From assembly GCF_018127925.1 (NCBI RefSeq), contig NZ_CP072347.1, positions 374,501-438,500 on the forward strand: a stretch of 64,000 nucleotides of DNA, written 5' to 3'. This document shows, one piece after another, positions 15,129 through 23,524 of this stretch (positions within the stretch are counted from its first letter, which is position 1; every line of letters starts with the position of its first letter). The position numbers and the translations under genes were made by a program. Source of the stretch: Prevotella melaninogenica (GTDB taxonomy: Bacteria; Bacteroidota; Bacteroidia; Bacteroidales; Bacteroidaceae). The notes under the pieces were generated by a model. It was not told the DNA's origin and did no database searches. It worked only from the letters and a program-made list of their open reading frames with translations.

Positions 15129-17630
15129 TTAGAATTTAAATGTGTAACTGAACGATGGAATCACAGGGATGAATGCTATGTTCTTTATCTTCATCTGGTT
15201 ATTGCTGTCGATTTTCACACGTACCCACATAGAGTTCAGATGACAATAGGCATTGTAGAAACTGAGGTTCCAGATGCGCTCATGCCCCTTCTTGGTGGTA
15301 TGATGGAAGTCGAAGCCGATGTCAAGACGGTGATAAGCCGGCAAGATAACGTTGTTAGGCTTTTCGTAAGCAAAGTTCAACGTGTTGTCATCAGATGAAT
15401 TAAAGGTCAATCCTCCCTGCTCCTGCGCTGGAACGTCAGGCAATCCGATATACTGAGTAGGGATTGTCATGCGGTTACCTGTGCGGAATGTCCATGCTGC
15501 AAAGGCTGCAATCTTCTTTGTGATGTTCCATCTTCCGGTGAGGGTGAGCTTATGACGGTTGTCAAACTTATCATAATACCAACCATCGTAGAAGTCATCA
15601 AACTTCTTCTCAGTCCATGAGAGGGTATAAGAACCATGTAGTGTGAGGTTGGAAACGTTGTAATCAGCATCCAATTCAACACCGTAAGAGCGACCATCAC
15701 CCTCCATAACCATATAGTCCCAGTTGGCTGCTGGTGGCTCCAATCCTGCCCAACTTGAATACTGTAGGATATGACTTGAACGCTTGTAGTAAGCCTCCAA
15801 CGAGAGCAACCAGTGCTTGTTAGGTTTCATATAAGCTCCTGCAGCCACCTGCCAAGAGCGCATCGGGTGTAGTCGAGCCGTCGTTGGCACCCAGTAGTCG
15901 GTTGGGAGATCGAGGAAGGAGTTGGCAATCTTGTGTACAAACTGGCTCATCAGCGTGTAGCTTGCCTTAAGAGACAGACGCTCCGTTGGCTGGAACTTCA
16001 TCGAAAGACGTGGACTCAGTGTTGCGAAGGTCTTACCGCTAATATGGAAGACATCGGCATTCACACCCCCGTTGAGGCTCCATTTCTCGTTGAGTGTCAT
16101 CTCGTCTTCGGCATAGAAAGTCAGCTGATGTGCCACATTCTTATTATAACTGTGGGTCTCAATCGTGTCAGCCTTTGCCTCACTATTGGTTTGATAGTTA
16201 TCAAAACGGTTGTAAGTCTGTGGCTGGAAGCGATGATAGGTATAGTCCTGACCAAAGCGAATGTGGTGACGAGGGTTTGGGCGGAAGTCGAAAGCTGCGC
16301 GATAGCCAATGTCATCAATAGATGAACGATAGCCATGAGAGGTCAATGTCAGCTGTTCTTTCTCTCCAGGGCGTGTAAATCTCCACTCGTCTGAGCTGCT
16401 AACCGTTGAGCGATTGTGCGTATAGACGGCTGTGAAGTTAGCAAAGAGCTTCGGTGAGAATTGGTAGTTCCAGTCTAAGGCAGCATTGAAGTTACCCCAG
16501 TGGAAGCGATTCACATAGATGTCTACGTCGTTATAACCACTGCTATTGTTACTGTGCCACTCGTCTTTTGCGTCCAATCGGTCCTCACCAGAGTAGACAC
16601 TCAGCGACATTCGCGAACGTTCGTTGAAGATATTGGTCAACTTGAAGTTTAAGTCATGGAAGAAATACGACATACTCAACTTATCCTCATCGTTGCTCTT
16701 GTGGTTCATAATTGCAAAGGCAGGACGTGTGAGGAGGTCCATCCAGCTACGACGCAAACCGAAGTTATAGGATGTCTTTCCCTTTCTAATAGGTCCCTCG
16801 ATATGGAAGGCACCATCGAGTAAGCCGATACGATAGCTGCCGTGGGTGTTATAAAGGTCGCCGTCAGCCGTGCGAACGTCGATGACACTCGACAAACGAC
16901 CGCCATAACGTGCTGGGAAACCGCTCTTGTAGAAGTCGACATTCTTCACAACATCGGCATTGAACGAGGAGAAAAGACCTAAGGCATGGTTGGTATGATA
17001 GAGAGGTGTACCGTCGAGTAAGAAGAGGTTTTCGTCGCCATTACCACCATGAACGTAGAGACCGCTGGCAAGTTCCATACCGTCAGCCACACCGCTCGTA
17101 CGCTGTAAGGTCTTGATAACATCCGGACTACTCAACAGTGCGTACTCCGTTTTAATATCTTTCTGTGAGAGAGAGAGTTTTCCAGTCTGCGTTTTCAACA
17201 AAGGTGAGTTCAGGTCTGTCGTCACAACCACCTCATCCAACTGTGCTTCGTTTTGCAAGATGATGTCATGGTTTTGGTTTGCAGATAGGTCAATGGTCTC
17301 AATAAGGGTTTTATATCCTACGTAGCTACACCTAATTTCGTGTTGTCCTTCGCCCAACGTGAGCGAGAAATGTCCGTAGGCATTCGTCATCGTGCCTTGT
17401 CGTGTGGTGAGGTCGTAGATAGTTGCATTGATAAGTGGTTCTCCGTTACGGTCTTTCACATATCCACTGAGCGTAAAACGCAGGTGCGTCTTGTCCTCAT
17501 CAATGCCCCGAATCATTCTTTCTATTGGCGCTTCGTTTTTCCATGTTACCGCACCAATCCCATTAGCCTTGTGTGCATACAATCCCAAAGGGCTGAGCCA
17601 TAAGGCAGCTAATAAAAACTGTTTATTCAT
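15129..17630 (-). CDS. TonB-dependent receptor with carboxypeptidase-regulatory-like domain
   Basis: An outer-membrane receptor of about 833 residues. I use the ATG at 17630 (MNKQFLLAALWLSPLGLYA), which gives a proper signal peptide; the reading frame extends eight codons further upstream. Next come a carboxypeptidase-regulatory-like domain (FTLSGYVKDRNGEPLINATIYD, cut here by position to about residues 50-140), a plug (VHGGNGDENLFLLDGTPLYH), and a barrel ending YTFKF. The DUF4249 partner follows after nine bases. The ligand is unknown. Family D repeats begin directly upstream of the promoter. Confidence 0.9.
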   Translation of the reverse strand: MNKQFLLAALWLSPLGLYAHKANGIGAVTWKNEAPIERMIRGIDEDKTHLRFTLSGYVKDRNGEPLINATIYDLTTRQGTMTNAYGHFSLTLGEGQHEIRCSYVGYKTLIETIDLSANQNHDIILQNEAQLDEVVVTTDLNSPLLKTQTGKLSLSQKDIKTEYALLSSPDVIKTLQRTSGVADGMELASGLYVHGGNGDENLFLLDGTPLYHTNHALGLFSSFNADVVKNVDFYKSGFPARYGGRLSSVIDVRTADGDLYNTHGSYRIGLLDGAFHIEGPIRKGKTSYNFGLRRSWMDLLTRPAFAIMNHKSNDEDKLSMSYFFHDLNFKLTNIFNERSRMSLSVYSGEDRLDAKDEWHSNNSSGYNDVDIYVNRFHWGNFNAALDWNYQFSPKLFANFTAVYTHNRSTVSSSDEWRFTRPGEKEQLTLTSHGYRSSIDDIGYRAAFDFRPNPRHHIRFGQDYTYHRFQPQTYNRFDNYQTNSEAKADTIETHSYNKNVAHQLTFYAEDEMTLNEKWSLNGGVNADVFHISGKTFATLSPRLSMKFQPTERLSLKASYTLMSQFVHKIANSFLDLPTDYWVPTTARLHPMRSWQVAAGAYMKPNKHWLLSLEAYYKRSSHILQYSSWAGLEPPAANWDYMVMEGDGRSYGVELDADYNVSNLTLHGSYTLSWTEKKFDDFYDGWYYDKFDNRHKLTLTGRWNITKKIAAFAAWTFRTGNRMTIPTQYIGLPDVPAQEQGGLTFNSSDDNTLNFAYEKPNNVILPAYHRLDIGFDFHHTTKKGHERIWNLSFYNAYCHLNSMWVRVKIDSNNQMKIKNIAFIPVIPSFSYTFKF

Positions 17631-17651
17631 CTGAAATAAATTTAAGCGGTG

Positions 17652-17659
17652 CAAAGATA
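17652..17659 (-). promoter_or_regulatory. Candidate -7 box of the TonB receptor/DUF4249 operon
   Basis: CAAAGATA reads TATCTTTG on the minus strand, 22 bases before the ATG at 17630, giving a leader of roughly 15 bases. No TTG is seen 20 bases upstream; that position lies in the AATTCA repeat at 17668-17757. Confidence 0.5.
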
Positions 17660-17667
17660 ATGCTTTT

Positions 17668-17757
17668 AATTCAGAATTCAGAATTCAGAATTCAAAATTC
17701 ATAATTCAAAATTCAGAATTCAAAATTCATAATTCAAAATTCATAATTATGATTACT
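17668..17757. repeat. AT-rich AATTCA repeats (family D), copy 1
   Basis: About ten consecutive 7-9 base units such as AATTCAG, AATTCAAA and AATTCATA, ending in the conserved tail CATAATTATGATTACTG. The same tail ends copies at 32252-32306 and 58427-58483, and its reverse complement occurs at 53350-53440 and 58606-58642. Confidence 0.7.
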
Positions 17758-17773
17758 GGTGTAATTCATGATA

Positions 17774-17962
17774 GTAGACGAGTAGACAAGTAGACAAGTT
17801 TACGAGTAGACGAGTTGCTTGTGTCAAAGACAAAGTAACATGGTAAGTAGACAAGTCAACGGGTGGACAAGTGAACCAGTTGCTTGTAGACAGAGTAAAT
17901 AAAAGACAAAGTAACAGATGAACAAAGTTCTTTTGAGTAACGAGTTAGCAGGTTAACGAGGT
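17774..17962. repeat. Octamer-cassette repeat (family C), copy 1
   Basis: A run of 8-bp units of form GTnnACRA (GTAGACGA, GTAGACAA, GTTTACGA and so on), ending in the conserved tail GTTGCTTGTG...AAGACAAAGTAACATGG, then a second cassette. It lies in the 366-base gap between two minus-strand genes. Confidence 0.75.
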
Positions 17963-17996
17963 GTGTGCTGATTTTGTGTTTTAACGTTACTCTTGG

Positions 17997-19310
17997 TTAA
18001 AAACTAATGACAAAAGAGGAGCCTAATCCTAAAGAATGAGAACAAGTGCGCACTCCTGACACACGATAAGGTAAGAGATTGTAGTCTATAAGGAAACGAA
18101 CATTATAATGCTGACGAACTCTGAAGGTCAGTGAAAGACCTGTTCCAAAACCTACTCCATGATGAGAATCAATTAAATCGTCCGTTAACTTTATGTCGGG
18201 ATAAAACACAGATGAAACCAAGAGTTTACTACCGAGAAGCCAACGCTCTGATAACGGATAAGAGAAATAAGCACCTCCACCTAACTTCCACGTATCGAAG
18301 ACATTATCTTCAGCCTTGACATTGTCTACGATGACTGACGTACGGGTCACAGAGAACCGCCCACCAACACCAATATAGGGATTAAAGAAGTAGGCTCCCT
18401 CAACAGCTGAAGTACATCCACGCGACACCTTAACTTTTGAGCCTTTCCCATTGAGATACGTACCTAACGGCTCATTAATAAGAAAATTAAGACCAACGTA
18501 TGACGGCTTCTGTAGCTTATCAAACTTTTCCTCTACATCAGCCTTTCTTAACCCATGCTCCTTAAATATCAAATCCGTAAAATAATAGCCCAACTCTGTA
18601 GCCACAATACCTACGCCTGCCCCTGTCAGTACGTCGCTCAGCCAATGCTTATTGTTTGCCATACGCATTAAACCTGTCGCAGCTGCCACTGTGTAAGCAC
18701 CGACACCTATCCACGGACTCCGATAGCCATACTCCTTATTCAGCATGGTAGCAGTCATAAAGGCTGTCGCAGTGTGTCCAGAAGGGAAAGAGCGTAGGTC
18801 CGTGCCATCTGGACGCTCTACTTGAGCAGAATACTTTAACGAATTAACAATACCTGCCATCAACGCTACCGACATAGCATCAGAGGCAAGCATACGCCCC
18901 CAGCTACTTCTACCTTTCACGCCACTAACCTTTAAGCCAAGCATAACGACAGCAGGGAGATACTGCGTGTAGTTATCTAAACTATTATCAAATCTTGGTA
19001 TATAGTCATTTCGCAAACCACGAAATTGCCTACTCTGCCCTTTCATGATAAGACCGTTTATAATAAGTGGTGTACAAGTATATATAATCCTATCAAAATG
19101 CGGTTTAGAAGTGTTACAAGACTTATCCTCTCCTTCCGCAGGAACACATTTTATAGAAGGAACTAAACCTGTGTCAGCAACAAGGCTTAAACTATCAACC
19201 GTTTTTATTGAGTCTGCAAGCCGTATGCTATCTTGCAATACAGCAGATGCCTTTGCCTGACAACAAAGACATACGAATAGTATCGGTAAAAACTCCTTAA
19301 AACGTTTCAT
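17997..19310 (-). CDS. PAP2-superfamily phosphatase with outer-membrane-like C-terminal domain
   Basis: About 437 residues from the ATG at 19310 (MKRFKEFLPILF...), which gives a signal peptide ending around AKASA. The middle carries the PAP2 acid-phosphatase signature: K...RP in KYSAQVERP, then PSGHTATAF, then R...H...D in MRMANNKHWLSDVL. The C-terminal third (GLNFLINEPLGTYL through LGLGSSFVISF) looks like a small beta-barrel. It is likely a periplasmic lipid-phosphate or undecaprenyl-pyrophosphate-type phosphatase; lipid A or polyprenyl phosphate are possible substrates. A GAGGAG lies immediately before the ATG, and an upstream ATG at 19325 is the alternative start. Confidence 0.88.
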   Translation of the reverse strand: MKRFKEFLPILFVCLCCQAKASAVLQDSIRLADSIKTVDSLSLVADTGLVPSIKCVPAEGEDKSCNTSKPHFDRIIYTCTPLIINGLIMKGQSRQFRGLRNDYIPRFDNSLDNYTQYLPAVVMLGLKVSGVKGRSSWGRMLASDAMSVALMAGIVNSLKYSAQVERPDGTDLRSFPSGHTATAFMTATMLNKEYGYRSPWIGVGAYTVAAATGLMRMANNKHWLSDVLTGAGVGIVATELGYYFTDLIFKEHGLRKADVEEKFDKLQKPSYVGLNFLINEPLGTYLNGKGSKVKVSRGCTSAVEGAYFFNPYIGVGGRFSVTRTSVIVDNVKAEDNVFDTWKLGGGAYFSYPLSERWLLGSKLLVSSVFYPDIKLTDDLIDSHHGVGFGTGLSLTFRVRQHYNVRFLIDYNLLPYRVSGVRTCSHSLGLGSSFVISF

Positions 19311-19361
19311 CTCCTCAACGAGCATTGATAGTAAGTTTGTCTAACATGGGTTTATCGGCTA

Positions 19362-19369
19362 CAAAATTA
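19362..19369 (-). promoter_or_regulatory. Possible -7 box for the PAP2 gene
   Basis: CAAAATTA reads TAATTTTG on the minus strand, about 50 bases before the start at 19310. No matching -33 TTG was found, so support is limited. Confidence 0.3.
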
Positions 19370-19489
19370 CAACTTTTCTACGGAAAATGAGAATATTTTT
19401 ACCTTTAAGAGTAATCTTAACAACTATCTGTCGATAAATGATTATAATTTACCAAAATTCACACACCCTCTCCTCATTATTTCCTTTGG

Positions 19490-19708
19490 TCAGCGACCGC
19501 TGAGTTGGAGAGCCTTCCACTTACCATCCTTCAAGACAAGGACCTTATTATTCTTAACCTGACGATAATTAGCGATGCTATCGTACTGCAACGGCACAAC
19601 CTCATTGCCCTGCTTATCAATAAATCCCCACTTACCTCCAACGGCATATTCGTGTTCTGGATTATCAGCAGGTCGCACTGTCTTGCATCCCACTGCCACA
19701 GCTGCCAA
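19490..19708 (-). pseudogene. 5'-truncated WG-repeat lipoprotein fragment
   Basis: A 72-residue frame containing a lipobox-like AVAVGC followed by one clear WG repeat (GKWGFIDKQGNEVVPLQYDSI) and a second partial one (DGKWKALQLSGR). No ATG opens the frame: the only start is a TTG inside the hydrophobic stretch, and upstream the frame reads through non-signal residues to a stop. The signal peptide's first half is therefore missing or out of frame; an ATG one frame over (MRDWQLW) suggests a small indel. WG-repeat proteins normally carry several repeats, so this looks like a decayed remnant. Confidence 0.5.
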
Positions 19709-20084
19709 TCCCTCATGATATGGGAAGAACCAAAATTATTATTCCAATTCAAGGCTTGACCTCGACTCTCTAATCATATACGATAAAGAAAAATATACCT
19801 ATAGCTATTTATCCTTGTCACGCGACACGTATGAGCGGTTACACAATAGCAAGCGCAAGCTATCTTAGAACTTATTTTAACGGCTACGGATATTATAATG
19901 TAAAAACAAGTAAGCTTAAGATTTATCTTCGTCCTTTCAATGCATACGCAGTGCAATTTTATGACACCTTTCAAAGAACAAGAATTCCACTCACAGGACG
20001 TTATCTGATTTATGAACTCACAAAGGTTCAATAAGGTGTACTGGCACATTTTCTTTTGTTAGATAATTTCATAAGCTAAAAATC
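19709..20084. other. Gene-poor stretch with one uncertain short frame
   Basis: No recognised gene. A plus-strand frame at 19831-20034 (67 codons, open about 50 bases further upstream without a start) ends in TGRYLIYELTKVQ and has a tyrosine-rich, somewhat protein-like composition. It has no promoter box or family resemblance that I can see, and may be a remnant like its neighbour. Confidence 0.3.
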
Positions 20085-20222
20085 AAAAGGGCGTTAATTC
20101 CATTCGAATTAGCGCCCTTTTCGCTTGCAAAAGATGCCCTTTAAGACGCTTACTAACGCCCTTTTGAAGTCCAATAAAGCACCTTTTGCTTTACGGCTTT
20201 ATAACTATTTGATTTTCTGTTG
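20085..20222 (-). repeat. Dispersed element A, copy 2 (short form, inverted)
   Basis: The core 20112-20187 is the reverse complement of the 9843-9918 core. The short form adds a hairpin, GGGCGTTAATT...AATTAGCGCCC (about 20090-20117), where the long form diverges. Confidence 0.7.
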
Positions 20223-20310
20223 GTTGTAGAGTCGCTCTTGAACTGGGTTTTTGTATGCTTTTTAAGGTGATTTGTTTAAGGGAGTGTAATGTTTTTTCAG
20301 GGTGGGGAAA

Positions 20311-20565
20311 TGCGAGTAGACAAGTTAACGAGTTGCTTGCTAAGAAAGACAGGATAATAGAAAGACAAAGTAACAAATGAACAAGGTTCTTTTGAGTAAC
20401 AAAATTACGAGTGGACAAGTTAACGAGTGGACAAGTTAACGAGTGGACAAGTTAACGAGTTGTTTGTTCTCATTTGCTGACCTATGCACTCAAAAACTCG
20501 TCACAAAAACGTTCTTATGTTACTCTGTCTTTCTATTACCCTGTCTACAAACAACTTGTAAACTC
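20311..20565. repeat. Octamer-cassette repeat (family C), copy 2
   Basis: Contains the cleanest run of alternating units, GTGGACAA/GTTAACGA three times over (about 20409-20457), then GTTG. A reverse-oriented remnant (TGTTACTCTGTCTTTC) follows at about 20518. It lies 60-350 bases upstream of the promoter at 20621. Confidence 0.7.
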
Positions 20566-20620
20566 AGCACTCATAAAATCATCAACTCAACATAAAAAAT
20601 GACGTAAAAACAGTAATAGA

Positions 20621-20651
20621 TTGTTCTTTCAATATTTTTTTACTACTTTTG
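20621..20651 (+). promoter_or_regulatory. Bacteroidota-type promoter for the 20.7 kb receptor
   Basis: TTG at 20621-20623, then 20 bases, then TACTTTTG at 20644-20651. The predicted transcription start near 20658 leaves room for translation from the ATG at 20704. Confidence 0.7.
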
Positions 20652-20703
20652 TACCTTAGTATAATATATGCTTTATGAACCTAATATAAAAATACTATGT
20701 AAT

Positions 20704-23046
20704 ATGATAATGGTAAAATCTTTACATTCAATTTTGCAGTTCACACCTATAAGTTTTATATTTCTTTTACTATCGAGCCAGCCTATGTATGCCCAGCAAT
20801 GGCAGCTGAAGGGGAGGTTGGTGGAGAAGGTAGACAGGACTACTCCTTTGGATGCCGCTGAGATATTAGTAAGCCCTCTTGGCGGGGATGTCACTTCCAG
20901 CAGCTTATCGGATGAAGAAGGCAGGTTTGCTCTTTCGCTTTCTTCGGGCAAGTATGTGTTCAGATACCGACAGTTGGGCGATATTCTTAAGACCGACACC
21001 CTCGATGTGCAAGCCGACACCGATTTGGGTGATATTCCTTTAGAAATAAAGAAATACACAATGAAGGAGGTTACGGTTACCTCTCAGCGCAGAATGCTTA
21101 GTCAGAAAGCCGGAAAACTTGTATATTTAGTTCAGAACAGTCCTTTTGCCCAGGGGTTCAGTACACGCGATTTACTTCATAATATCCCTCGCATAGACCC
21201 GACAAGCGAGGAGATAAAGATAATAGGAAAGAGCAATGTTCTTGTATTGGTGGACGGACACAGGGTTAATTTGGAGGGAAAGGATTTGGATATGTATTTG
21301 CGTACGTTACCCTCTGAGAACATTAGTAAAATAGAACTCATTACAAATCCTTCTGCCAGATTTGATGCTGCGGGTAACAGCGGAGTGCTGAACATTATCC
21401 TAAAAAGCAAGCCGGTAGGTTTTGATGGAAAAATTCACACCTTGCTGACACAACGCACTCATTTTGCAGCCGAGGAGGGAGCTGACTTGTCGTTCTCATC
21501 AGGTAATTTTTCGGTAGAGTACAAAGTCGACAACTCCAACGAAAAACGCCCTCAGAAGATGAAAAGCTCTTACATCTATCCGACATACACACGTGTTACG
21601 AACGATTATGCTCTTAACCGCTATGACATATTGAGCCAGAATCTTAATAGCAGCTATCAAATAGGGCATGTAAAAATAGGATTCTTTTCCACTCTCAATC
21701 GTTCTCGTAATAAGGGCTTTCACAAGGGCGAAATGAACTTCAGTGATGGTTCTTATCCGTCGAACACCTATTCGGAGCAGACTCACGACAAGTATCGTTT
21801 GGAAACGATTTCCCCTTATGTGGAATGGAAGCTGGACAGCATAGGTAAGAAGCTAACGCTGAATTATAATTACATTCATTTAAGCGATGATGTCAACCAG
21901 GTGTACGATTCTGGCTCGGCTCACCCCTTTTCGAGCAGTTGGGACAATTACAGCAATGTGGTGAATACTCTCAGCGCAGACTTAAACCTTCCCTTTACGT
22001 GGCTGAACTTTGAGGTGGGTGGCAAGTACTCCCATTTCAGAACGAACAACATTTCGGATTACGGAGGCAGCAATGGTTTCTTGTTCAAAGAAACAATAAC
22101 GGCCCTCTATGCAGATGTTCACCGGAACTTTGGTCCTTTTTATGCCAAGGCAGGGTTGCGCTATGAGCATACAAGCAATAATGGGATAACGCTTGGCGGT
22201 TTAACCGTTTCCAATAAATATCATCATTGGTTTCCGTTCGCAGAGTTTTCCTATAATCCTTCCGACGACCATTCCTTCTCTTTAGGATATAGCAAGCGAA
22301 TCAACCGGCCAAGTATGAACAATATGGATCCGACAAAGGTTTATCGCGACACTTATTCTTACTCGGAAGGAAACGACAGGCTTGTTCCGTCCATCATGGA
22401 TAATTTAGAGTTTAACTATGTCTTTAAGGGAAACCTTAATGTAGATTTGTACTACTATCACACTTCTGACGCCATACAGAGCCTGATACAAGTGGTTGAT
22501 GATTTATATACCAAGTACTATCCCAAGAACTGCCTAACCATAAACACCTACGGCGGAGATGTTAGTTATAATTTCTCGTGGGGTAAATTCAACTTGTATA
22601 CAAGTGCTTCTATGTACTATCTGAAGGCCAAGTCTATGGCAGAAGAACTGGATGATTCGGATTTGAAGAGCTTGAACACGACTCTCTCTGCAAATCTTAG
22701 TTATCGCTACAAGGCTATGACCATTTTTGCAAATTATTATCATGTATTTCCGGGAGTGGAAGAATCTTTTCATACTGGGAATATCGATTGCTTAGGTTTG
22801 GGCTGCAAAATCAATCTCCTAAAGAATAAGCTCTTGCTGAATGTTCTGGCGCAGGATATCTTTGGAGGTACCAAAGCTCATAACCGAGTGGCATACAACG
22901 ATTATATGTTCAGAAATAACATAGATAATGACAATACTTCGTTACGTGTAGGGTTAACGTATAATTTTGGAAAGCATAAAGCCAAACGAACGGATGTAAA
23001 TATCAATAACAGCGAAATGAATCGCCTGCCGGATATTAAGAAATAA
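20704..23046 (+). CDS. TonB-receptor-like outer-membrane beta-barrel protein
   Basis: 780 residues from the ATG at 20704 (MIMVKSLHSILQF...), chosen because it gives a standard signal peptide ending MYAQQ; an ATG at 20668 would add 12 residues. It has an N-terminal carboxypeptidase-regulatory-like domain (LKGRLVEKVDRTTPLDAAEI), a plug (VLVLVDGHRVNL, LPSENISKIELITNPSARFDAAG, GVLNIILK), and a large barrel of the OMP_b-brl_3 type. This group differs from SusC in lacking a SusD partner. It is alone in its transcript. Codon choice looks less biased than in the neighbouring SusC genes, so it may be more weakly expressed or acquired. Confidence 0.88.
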   Translation: MIMVKSLHSILQFTPISFIFLLLSSQPMYAQQWQLKGRLVEKVDRTTPLDAAEILVSPLGGDVTSSSLSDEEGRFALSLSSGKYVFRYRQLGDILKTDTLDVQADTDLGDIPLEIKKYTMKEVTVTSQRRMLSQKAGKLVYLVQNSPFAQGFSTRDLLHNIPRIDPTSEEIKIIGKSNVLVLVDGHRVNLEGKDLDMYLRTLPSENISKIELITNPSARFDAAGNSGVLNIILKSKPVGFDGKIHTLLTQRTHFAAEEGADLSFSSGNFSVEYKVDNSNEKRPQKMKSSYIYPTYTRVTNDYALNRYDILSQNLNSSYQIGHVKIGFFSTLNRSRNKGFHKGEMNFSDGSYPSNTYSEQTHDKYRLETISPYVEWKLDSIGKKLTLNYNYIHLSDDVNQVYDSGSAHPFSSSWDNYSNVVNTLSADLNLPFTWLNFEVGGKYSHFRTNNISDYGGSNGFLFKETITALYADVHRNFGPFYAKAGLRYEHTSNNGITLGGLTVSNKYHHWFPFAEFSYNPSDDHSFSLGYSKRINRPSMNNMDPTKVYRDTYSYSEGNDRLVPSIMDNLEFNYVFKGNLNVDLYYYHTSDAIQSLIQVVDDLYTKYYPKNCLTINTYGGDVSYNFSWGKFNLYTSASMYYLKAKSMAEELDDSDLKSLNTTLSANLSYRYKAMTIFANYYHVFPGVEESFHTGNIDCLGLGCKINLLKNKLLLNVLAQDIFGGTKAHNRVAYNDYMFRNNIDNDNTSLRVGLTYNFGKHKAKRTDVNINNSEMNRLPDIKK

Positions 23047-23312
23047 AATAAGAGAGATGAAAATTATTCAAAGTTTTTGGACTGACAATAAAAGTTAGCA
23101 AGTAAACGAGTTGCTTGTGCAGGATTTCTGTTTTAATGTTCTGTGTCATCTATAACCTTTAGGTTTCTGTGCGTCCTATGGACTCTGTTCTTCTGTACTA
23201 TCTGTGAGAAAATAAAGAAATTGATCAGCCTTCGTACTCTCCTTTTCTCCGTGTGGCGTACTCTCTCCCCACTGTTAATTATGTGTAAATGTGTCATAAA
23301 TGTTGCAATAAC
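23047..23312. other. Intergenic region with short family C remnant
   Basis: No gene seen. It includes a single cassette fragment, AAGTAAACGAGTTGCTTGTG, at about 23099-23118. The rest is AT-rich without a clear terminator for the preceding gene. Confidence 0.4.
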
Positions 23313-23342
23313 TTGTTTTTTGAATATTTTTTGCTAAATTTG
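23313..23342 (+). promoter_or_regulatory. Bacteroidota-type promoter of the first SusC/SusD operon
   Basis: TTG at 23313-23315, 19 bases, then TAAATTTG at 23335-23342. It predicts a leader of about 175 bases before the SusC start at 23525. Confidence 0.7.
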
Positions 23343-23524
23343 CAACTTAATATAATATGTATGTATTGTAAGTTTGTTAAATTAATAGATGTTTTCATAC
23401 TATGACTTTGTATAATGGCTAAGTGTGAAGGCGCAAGAGAGCGTTTTTGTTTGTCCTTTAATAGGAAAGAAAAGAGTTTTAATAACCGCATTAAATAATA
23501 TCAGACTAAATATAACAATGTTCT

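Noticed and set aside
19831-20034. Plus-strand 67-codon frame near the WG fragment
   Set aside because: No promoter box, no ribosome site, no family resemblance; kept only as a note in the intergenic entry because its composition is slightly protein-like.
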